64,000 bases of DNA, taken from Lachnospiraceae bacterium. GTDB lineage: Bacteria > Bacillota > Clostridia > Lachnospirales > Lachnospiraceae. The position numbers and the translations under genes were made by a program. The DNA is taken from positions 1-64,000 of the forward strand of contig JAJQHQ010000092.1 of NCBI GenBank assembly GCA_021199655.1, given 5' to 3'. The notes beneath the pieces were generated by a model. That model was given only the letters and a program-made list of their open reading frames with translations. It ran no database searches and was not told the origin of the DNA. This document shows positions 22,100-29,672 of the stretch, in pieces. Within the stretch, counting starts at the first letter, position 1. The number at the start of each line of letters is the position of its first letter.

Positions 22100-22831
22100 A
22101 TGAGCGAAAACTTGTATTTATTATTTAGTTACTACGGCATAAAACCGAATGACACTTGCACTGAAATCATCAAAAAGACAGCTTACAAGTCTTTTGCTTC
22201 TTTTTGCAGACGCATTTCCTTTTACGGCTCTACAGCATCCGATGATAAGAATAGAATCGTAAAAGAAACAAATGATCTGTTGTCGGAAAGGATTCCGCAA
22301 TTTTTGAACGCTGTCAAAACCGAGAATGACAGTCAGGAATTTTTTGACATGAAGCATAAAGAATTATGCGAGGAAATGATTCAGTTATTTGAATCCACGG
22401 GCGAATTGACTTATGGCATTGCGCAAAGATGGCTGAATCAGACATTGCAAAATCTGGTTGTGATTGATAGCAATATGTCTATTTCTTCACTTCCCATTGC
22501 GGACACGAAGAAATATTATCATGTCCCTGTAGAAAAAGCGGTGTTATCAGTAGCAGCCAGCAAGAGAAAAGATAAATATAAAAACGGATTAAACATTCCA
22601 TGCGCACCATTAAACCATGACGAGCCGACAGTTTATCAAATGGACTGGTATAGTCCTGCCAAGACACAGCCTTTTGAAAAATGGGAATATCAGGAGTACA
22701 AAGATTTTCAAATTGCTGTACGAGATAGAATCAAAGAACTTTCGTCGAAGCAGGAGAAAGTTTGCGATACTCCTTTAGATTGGTCTTTCCGTGCGACATT
22801 AGAAGCGGCAGAGCCGAGATATTCTCTTTAA
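22100..22831 (+). CDS. Hypothetical protein
   Basis: Long ORF, start MSENLYLLFSYYGIKP after agagg. Confidence 0.6.
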   Translation: MSENLYLLFSYYGIKPNDTCTEIIKKTAYKSFASFCRRISFYGSTASDDKNRIVKETNDLLSERIPQFLNAVKTENDSQEFFDMKHKELCEEMIQLFESTGELTYGIAQRWLNQTLQNLVVIDSNMSISSLPIADTKKYYHVPVEKAVLSVAASKRKDKYKNGLNIPCAPLNHDEPTVYQMDWYSPAKTQPFEKWEYQEYKDFQIAVRDRIKELSSKQEKVCDTPLDWSFRATLEAAEPRYSL

Positions 22832-22862
22832 AACATATTTATAAGGTCAGGGAGTGGAATAA

Positions 22863-23963
22863 ATGACGGAGAAGCAGATCAAGGAAAACATAATCAATAT
22901 TGTAGATTCAACGTATATGAAGAATTACCTGTTAGAAAAACAGAACGAAATCAAAATTTCAGAATATGTTGAATTGATTGCTACCGCTCCACTTTCACTA
23001 AAAAGAAAAGCGGCGCTATTAACTGATTTGCTAAAGGTTTCCATGAGTGAAGAAGATTTTCAATATACAAGTGAAAGCCTGCAAATGGTACAAACCGCTT
23101 TAGAGCGATTATATCAGGTAGACAGGACACAAACCTTATTATTACTGACCTGTGTAGACATTGAAAAAGGGGAACCGTGTTTGTTTGATGCGGTTCCCGT
23201 TCTGTCTTATAAGGGAGCATTGCAATACATTCAACAGAATTATAGGAACGTTGCAGAGGATGATTCCATACCAGATGATACTGAATGTGATTTTTATTTT
23301 CGACTTGAATCCTACCGCATAGAAGATAATGACACCCTATCACAGCAGGATTGTTATATCTTAACTCCAAGTGGCGAAGTTCAGTATTTCAGAAGTGACT
23401 TTGATATAAAGGCGAATACTCGTTATATTATGAATCCCAAGCCCACGCTTTTTTATATGCATGGCACAGGGGCAGAATACGCCATGACACCTTATGAGCC
23501 GGGCGATATTCTATTTATCAACTGCCGCCCCTATAATTTACCATCCTATTGCTTGATTTATCATATCAACCAAGATGCGCCGAGAGATTGCTGTAGTTTG
23601 CGTTGCTTTTATCCTGCATTCGATGGAATAATTGGCGAGGGTGCGTTGAAACACGGTCATTTTTCAACAATGGAATCTGATTATTATACAGATTGTTTTA
23701 TGTCACCGTTATTCCGTGCGGAACTGTATACTGGAGAACTTCCAGAATCATGTTCTTTTATGAAGTCGGTCAGTCTGATTTTAAAGGAATATCCTGAACT
23801 CGGAAAAGATATTGATTCCCTTATGTGGAAATATGGAGAAGATTTTTCCATACATTCAGGAAGTGATTATAAAAGCATCCATGGAATTACAGAGGAAAGA
23901 TGGAACAAAATCACAGAATACTGCCAAGAATACGCTCAAAATAAGAAAGCCAAGAACAAATAA
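22863..23963 (+). CDS. Hypothetical protein
   Basis: 366-aa ORF; shares PGDIxF...YTGEL pattern with 24596-25720 product. Confidence 0.65.
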   Translation: MTEKQIKENIINIVDSTYMKNYLLEKQNEIKISEYVELIATAPLSLKRKAALLTDLLKVSMSEEDFQYTSESLQMVQTALERLYQVDRTQTLLLLTCVDIEKGEPCLFDAVPVLSYKGALQYIQQNYRNVAEDDSIPDDTECDFYFRLESYRIEDNDTLSQQDCYILTPSGEVQYFRSDFDIKANTRYIMNPKPTLFYMHGTGAEYAMTPYEPGDILFINCRPYNLPSYCLIYHINQDAPRDCCSLRCFYPAFDGIIGEGALKHGHFSTMESDYYTDCFMSPLFRAELYTGELPESCSFMKSVSLILKEYPELGKDIDSLMWKYGEDFSIHSGSDYKSIHGITEERWNKITEYCQEYAQNKKAKNK

Positions 23964-23981
23964 TGAAAGGACGGTATGTAG

Positions 23982-24599
23982 ATGATTTACGGTTATGCCA
24001 GATGCTCAACGAATGAAGAATTGCAGGATATCAATCGACAGGTTCGAGAACTAAAGCAACAGGGCGCAACAGATGAAACTATCTACTTAGAATACGAAAG
24101 CGGAACAAAAGTAAATCGCACTGAATTAAACAGGCTTCTGGACGTGGTAAAAACAGGTGATACAATTCTTGCAACAGAAGTCAGCCGTATTACACGCAGT
24201 ACAAAACAATTATGCGATATTGTTGAATTGGCAAAAGAGCGGAAACTAAAACTGGTATTAGGGACTTTCATTGTAGACTGTACGAAAGAGTTAGACCCAA
24301 TGACAGAGGGTATGCTAAAAATGATGGGCGTGTTTGCAGAACTGGAACGTAATATGATAAGCCAGAGGGTCAAAAGCGGAATGAAAAATGCAAAAGCGAA
24401 AGGAAAGGTTGTTGGAAGACCTGCAACTACAGCAGATAATATTCCTCCGATTTTTTATAGATATTATCCCGAATATAAGAGCGGAAAATACAGCAAAAAA
24501 GAGTTGTCAAGGCTCTGCTCATTATCTTATCCTACAATCTACAAGTATTTAAGCATCGTAGAGGGAGAAAACACATTAAAAGGAGCGGCTCAAAAATGA
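23982..24599 (+). CDS. Small serine recombinase (resolvase/invertase family)
   Basis: MIYGYARCSTNEELQDINRQVRELKQQGA...MMGVFAELERNMISQRVKSGM and C-terminal HTH. Confidence 0.9.
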   Translation: MIYGYARCSTNEELQDINRQVRELKQQGATDETIYLEYESGTKVNRTELNRLLDVVKTGDTILATEVSRITRSTKQLCDIVELAKERKLKLVLGTFIVDCTKELDPMTEGMLKMMGVFAELERNMISQRVKSGMKNAKAKGKVVGRPATTADNIPPIFYRYYPEYKSGKYSKKELSRLCSLSYPTIYKYLSIVEGENTLKGAAQK

Positions 24600-25720
24600 A
24601 TGTGTATCGCTACATCAATTCAAAGGACGTGCGGAGTTATGCAGAAGAAATAGAATATCATTTCAGCACACCTGAAACGGCTTTTCTTGTCTATCACAGT
24701 GATGGAAAAACATTGGAAGAACGGATGCAGGCATGGCAGGAAATTATATCCACTATGCCCGACTGCCAGATAGAGAAAAGAAACTGGTTAGGCGCAACGG
24801 ACAGTTTTCTTTCTGTATTGTCCGACTACATAGAATTACAAAAGCGGAAAATCAAATCATTTTCTGTGGGAAATGGCTATGTGTACCGTTACTCTACATA
24901 TGAGCGCTCTTATAATGGCTTGATGGACTGGAACGACCAAGAGGATATTTTCTTTTCTGATTATGATTCTTGTGTCAATTATTGTAAAAAGTACGAACTG
25001 GCAGAAGATGGAATAGAGAAAATCCGAATCTATAAAGGCAAGCTGAACCCGACTACAGATGAGATTGCAACCAACAGAGCGGGCGGTTATATCGAATTAT
25101 CAATGCAATGGGATATTTTAGAAATTGACACTGCCCTTGCTTATGATAAAGACACATACACATTAGATTTGGATTGTATGTTTAACGGAATGTGTTTCAA
25201 CTTTCCGACACCATTTAAACGTGGGGATATTGTTACTACTCACGGTACCAGAGAATGTAACGGCATTCCGTTTGTGTTCTCCTATATTTCTACATGGGAT
25301 TCAAAAGAGATGTTCAAAAGAGGATTTCATGCAAATGAATGCCCGTGGAATAAGGGGTGGGAAGAATACGACAAATGCAGAGAGAACCTGTTAAAAAATG
25401 GAGACTTAACAGATATGCACGTCCTCGGCGTTCTCTCCGATCAAGGCAAACTGTATCAGGATAACATTCTGATAGTTCCTACAGACTTAGAATACTACAC
25501 AGGCGAATTAGAGGGATGTAACAGACAGTTAAAACCTCTCTCCTTATACGAAAAGGGAGAAATCGACTATGAACTGTTAGTCAATAGCTGTTTTTCAATT
25601 CGTGCGGAGGAAATGGCTAAAGAAATCCGGGCAGACTGCATCCGTCCATATCGTCGGGAGATAATGGAGAAAATAGGTGTTGTTTCTGCCGATGATACAG
25701 CGAAGCCAAACAAGACATGA
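24596..25720 (+). CDS. Hypothetical protein
   Basis: 374-aa ORF, 4-bp overlap with recombinase gene. Confidence 0.65.
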   Translation: MNVYRYINSKDVRSYAEEIEYHFSTPETAFLVYHSDGKTLEERMQAWQEIISTMPDCQIEKRNWLGATDSFLSVLSDYIELQKRKIKSFSVGNGYVYRYSTYERSYNGLMDWNDQEDIFFSDYDSCVNYCKKYELAEDGIEKIRIYKGKLNPTTDEIATNRAGGYIELSMQWDILEIDTALAYDKDTYTLDLDCMFNGMCFNFPTPFKRGDIVTTHGTRECNGIPFVFSYISTWDSKEMFKRGFHANECPWNKGWEEYDKCRENLLKNGDLTDMHVLGVLSDQGKLYQDNILIVPTDLEYYTGELEGCNRQLKPLSLYEKGEIDYELLVNSCFSIRAEEMAKEIRADCIRPYRREIMEKIGVVSADDTAKPNKT

Positions 25721-25732
25721 CAGGAATGAGAA

Positions 25733-26512
25733 ATGCACTTATACAAACTGACAGGCGCAGACAACCAGACATATCTGTCTGAAAAGAAAGGCTTATTCGG
25801 CGGTCATAATAAGCTGAAAATTTATGGCAGACTGGATTGTCCGTCTGCTCTCCGTCACATAAAAAACGGAAACTATATACAACACAGGGTATTTTTTGAA
25901 GATGAAGCAACGGCACTGGCTGCCGGTTACAGACCTTGCGGAATCTGCATGAAAGAACATTATAACTTATGGAAAAGAGGTACATTGATGATGAAAGCGC
26001 TAAAAGCAACTCCCATTTTAAAAGACGGAATTATTTGCTCTGTTCAGTTAGCGAATGGAGAAGAGAAATATTTCAGAGCAGAAACATTAAATAACTGCCA
26101 GATTGAAACAAAATTGCAAGGTGGTATAGAATACTGCCACATTGAAATTGAAGATGATGACTGCATTATCATTATGTCTGACGAAAATTCACAATGGGGA
26201 TATACCATTGTTTGGAACTATGCTCAAGATAAATTGATACATCTGACAAATACTCCCTACGTGACCGCTTCTGCTATCATGGATTCAAATGTTATCAATA
26301 TGTATCTGGTTCAATATTGGGGGCATCCTGCGGACTTGTGGTATAGTGTTGCACCATTACAGATGATTGATTCTGAATATGAACCTGACATGAAGCCGCT
26401 TCATATGCCTGTTGATGATTCTGTATCAGATATTTCATCATGTAAAATCACGATACAGAATAATAGCGTGCTTTTCCAAGCAGGGAAGCAAGAGAAAAGC
26501 ATCAAAATATAA
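25733..26512 (+). CDS. Protein with N-terminal Ada-like metal-binding domain and unknown C-terminal domain
   Basis: LKIYGRLDCPSALRHIKNGNYIQHRVFFEDEATALAAGYRPCGICMKEHY matches Ada Zn-binding pattern C...C...FF..e..A.aAGYRPC..C. Confidence 0.65.
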   Translation: MHLYKLTGADNQTYLSEKKGLFGGHNKLKIYGRLDCPSALRHIKNGNYIQHRVFFEDEATALAAGYRPCGICMKEHYNLWKRGTLMMKALKATPILKDGIICSVQLANGEEKYFRAETLNNCQIETKLQGGIEYCHIEIEDDDCIIIMSDENSQWGYTIVWNYAQDKLIHLTNTPYVTASAIMDSNVINMYLVQYWGHPADLWYSVAPLQMIDSEYEPDMKPLHMPVDDSVSDISSCKITIQNNSVLFQAGKQEKSIKI

Positions 26513-26533
26513 GTAGGATGGGGAAATTATATC

Positions 26534-26893
26534 ATGCCATTGAGAGGTGTCTTTTGGGATGTAGACGGTTGTTTGTATGCATTCCCATTTAAGGATAATT
26601 ATTTAGAGATAGGCGTTGCAAAGTCGGGGAATACCTATGCGCATAAAAAGCTATGGACGGAAATCAAGCCAAAAGGTTGCCGTCTGCCATATAACTATTA
26701 TCCCAGAGGGCGTGTAGAAGTTACATCCAAGGGGAAAGCGCTCATCTATATGAATCCATATGTTGATGAAAGTTTACTCCCTGAAATTAAGAAAACGTTT
26801 GAAATGAATGATAGTTATAGAATCATTTATGATAACAGCTTTCATTACAAGTGTCATGTGGATAATGACTGGAAAGCAGATTATTCAAAATGA
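26534..26893 (+). CDS. Hypothetical protein
   Basis: 119-aa ORF in operon context. Confidence 0.55.
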   Translation: MPLRGVFWDVDGCLYAFPFKDNYLEIGVAKSGNTYAHKKLWTEIKPKGCRLPYNYYPRGRVEVTSKGKALIYMNPYVDESLLPEIKKTFEMNDSYRIIYDNSFHYKCHVDNDWKADYSK

Positions 26894-26912
26894 TTATGCA
26901 GGAGGGAAATCA

Positions 26913-27791
26913 ATGAATGATAAATTCAACACAGAAATAATAAACATTGAACTTCATTTTGAGCCTGCGCCTGTTTCTGCTGTGAGGTCGAGTATTTTAC
27001 CACTGGATACAAGACCGAAAGCATACACCGTTAACGACCAGAACATGGCGGACTATGATGCTTTCGTATTAAACATTTGCGGAATTGTTGAATGCTCTGG
27101 ATATACGATAGAGAAAGAGCAACTGCATTATTTTGACAGTTACGTTATTTGTCGTTCTGACGCAAATAATAATAAGCAACAGAGGTATGCCATTTATATA
27201 AAGATAACCGATAATGTTGCAGAGCAGTTTACTACCGCTACTACAGTCAAATTTCGATTCAAAAATATCACGATAAATAATCTCTGCTTTACCTCTTATG
27301 AGGATGCTTTGGAATATCTGGAAGAGAAACTTGATTCCGAGGGGGAAAATCTGCTTACATATTCTTCATCCAGAATCAATCCAAGAATGTGCGACAAGTA
27401 CAATATCAACATAGAAATTGAACAGAGGATTTCAGAGGACGAGTTAAGAAATTTTCCCGGGTCTATCCCACATATGCGGATATGTTTAGATTTGTCGGAA
27501 AATCCAAAACAATATGCTTATATTCGACTTGATAAACCGGAATATTTACCAGAATGCCAGTCAGCAGACATCAGCAAAAAGAAAGCCGCTATCATAGATG
27601 TATTATCCTCTCCGTGGCATCGTTATCTGATGCAGTCTCATAACACAAATCAGGTGCGAACTGCGACAGGTTACGAAGCAGCTGTAAACATTTGGATTGA
27701 CACATATTCTGATAACAATATGTTTAGCGATGCTGTATTCCAATATGATGAAAATGGTTTCCCTGTTATGCCGGATTATTCTTTACTTTAG
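26913..27791 (+). CDS. Hypothetical protein
   Basis: 293-aa ORF, RBS ggaggg before MNDKFNTEI. Confidence 0.6.
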   Translation: MNDKFNTEIINIELHFEPAPVSAVRSSILPLDTRPKAYTVNDQNMADYDAFVLNICGIVECSGYTIEKEQLHYFDSYVICRSDANNNKQQRYAIYIKITDNVAEQFTTATTVKFRFKNITINNLCFTSYEDALEYLEEKLDSEGENLLTYSSSRINPRMCDKYNINIEIEQRISEDELRNFPGSIPHMRICLDLSENPKQYAYIRLDKPEYLPECQSADISKKKAAIIDVLSSPWHRYLMQSHNTNQVRTATGYEAAVNIWIDTYSDNNMFSDAVFQYDENGFPVMPDYSLL

Positions 27792-27820
27792 AGAATTAGA
27801 AAACTGCTAACATCTACACC

Positions 27821-27871
27821 TTGATAGTAGGGAGTTCATGTGAAAAACTCATGTGGACTCCCTACTATCAA
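27821..27871. terminator. Strong terminator of cargo operon
   Basis: TTGATAGTAGGGAGT...ACTCCCTACTATCAA 15-bp perfect arms. Confidence 0.75.
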
Positions 27872-27915
27872 AAAGAGATATATAATCATAGGCTATTTTC
27901 GACACGGAATCTTAT

Positions 27916-28497
27916 TTATTCTGAAAATAGTTTCTTATTTTTACGGAAAACACTAATATCTTTCACGATGTTCATTATTTTGGATTCTATTAGTTCTTTT
28001 GATGCATTTTCCAGATAAGGAACTGCGCCTTCTGGCGGAATATCAAATATTTCAGCGATTCTTTCCGCATCTTCATTTGGGATAGAAAACTTTTTGTCGT
28101 TGAAGTTATAAGCGTATTGAAAAATTTGCTTTAACAAGTCATAAAAACATTCGTGTTTCAGTATCTGGTTCATAATATCAAATATTCTATAATCTCTTTC
28201 CCTAATATTAACAATGGATTCTACAGCATATGAGGAAAGGTCAGTTACTGTCTTTAAATCCATTATTTCATGGGACTTAACATCAAATTCACATAATAGA
28301 TAACCTATTTCGCAATGAAATATATTACACATCTGGTCGAGGAAATCAATATCCGGAAGACTTTCACCTTTTTCCCATTTTGCGATGAGTTGACGAGTGC
28401 AACACAATTTTTCTGCTAATGCTTCTTGTGTTGGGTAGTCGGATTTTTTTCTTTCGTCTCGGATTCTTTTGCCAATTTTTTCATGATTGTATTCCAT
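27916..28497 (-). CDS. XRE-family regulator
   Basis: IGKRIRDERKKSDYPTQEALAEKLCCTRQLIAKWEKGESLPDIDFLDQMCNIF. Confidence 0.8.
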   Translation of the reverse strand: MEYNHEKIGKRIRDERKKSDYPTQEALAEKLCCTRQLIAKWEKGESLPDIDFLDQMCNIFHCEIGYLLCEFDVKSHEIMDLKTVTDLSSYAVESIVNIRERDYRIFDIMNQILKHECFYDLLKQIFQYAYNFNDKKFSIPNEDAERIAEIFDIPPEGAVPYLENASKELIESKIMNIVKDISVFRKNKKLFSE

Positions 28498-28791
28498 GTC
28501 ATCATCCCTTTTATAGATATTTTTTAAAGCATGTTATCATTATATAACATATTTATTTATAAATCAACTGAGGATGTCAGATTTTGTGTTCTTTACATAT
28601 AACATTTTCCGTGCTATGATAATACCATCACAGAAATAATCACATTTCTTGATTCAAAAATATGGACATTTCAGATTGTCTTTCTCCGTGTAGAGTTTCT
28701 GCAAAATCTAAAGGCATCGGTAATTTATAGTTTTGCCTGTGTACCGTTCATAGTCTGTATGCAGGTATCTACTGAAAGGAGGGCTTTCTTT

Positions 28792-29061
28792 ATGAAAACC
28801 AAACAGAAAGAACTTTTTACAACCGAAAATGCACCAATAATGCAGGGACCCGAACATCTTTATTTTTCCAAAGAGAGGACATATAATATGTCCGCAATAG
28901 AAACTGACGATATAGACGATATAAACGATATACCGTTTATCAAAGAAGAAATTGTGCAATTACAAGAGAGAATGAGAAATAATCGTTCTAATTTTAAAAC
29001 GGATGTCATACATGATGAACCGTTAAGCGCAGAAGAAATTGCTGAATTGCCTTTTTATTAA
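28792..29061 (+). CDS. Small acidic hypothetical protein
   Basis: RBS aaaggaggg before MKTKQKELFTTENAP. Confidence 0.55.
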   Translation: MKTKQKELFTTENAPIMQGPEHLYFSKERTYNMSAIETDDIDDINDIPFIKEEIVQLQERMRNNRSNFKTDVIHDEPLSAEEIAELPFY

Positions 29062-29286
29062 ATCGGCAATTCAAGCATGATTATTTTTCATCACTTTTGA
29101 ACCTTGACAACTCAATATGTATGTAATCGCACATAATCTTTTTCGCTGATTCTTGTCTTTTAACAAGTGGGCTTATGACAAGCATCTTTCAAGTTAGTAA
29201 TTGAATACCTGAAAGCGTTACTTGTATATAAGTTTCAATTAAGTGGAAGAATATGGAATAAACGGGAGGTAACGTCAGAATTGTAT

Positions 29287-29529
29287 ATGGAAATCTCTGA
29301 AAAGCAAAAGACGGTCTATTATTGGCTGTCGAAAGAAGAGAAAGAGGATTCCGAATTACGTTGCTGTCTGCGTTCCCAATATTATGAATGGGAACAAAAG
29401 GGATATTCAGTATGTGTATTCCTTTCTGGAAACAGCAACCTTGTAGAAACAACAAAGGATTTGCTTGTCCATAATAAAAAAGTTCTTGCAACAAAAAATT
29501 TGGAATGTAGTCAAACGGCGGTATCCTAA
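29287..29529 (+). CDS. Small hypothetical protein upstream of integrase
   Basis: 80-aa ORF, RBS gggaggt. Confidence 0.45.
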   Translation: MEISEKQKTVYYWLSKEEKEDSELRCCLRSQYYEWEQKGYSVCVFLSGNSNLVETTKDLLVHNKKVLATKNLECSQTAVS

Positions 29530-29672
29530 AACTCTCTACTATGGCAGAAATACTGCCATAGGTACATACAAACGATGATTTCCAAAACATACCATTGGAT
29601 ACAAGAAAATCGGCATGTTACAATGTTGTTTGTAACATGCCAAGCAAAAAAAATAACATTGGAGGAAAAATA

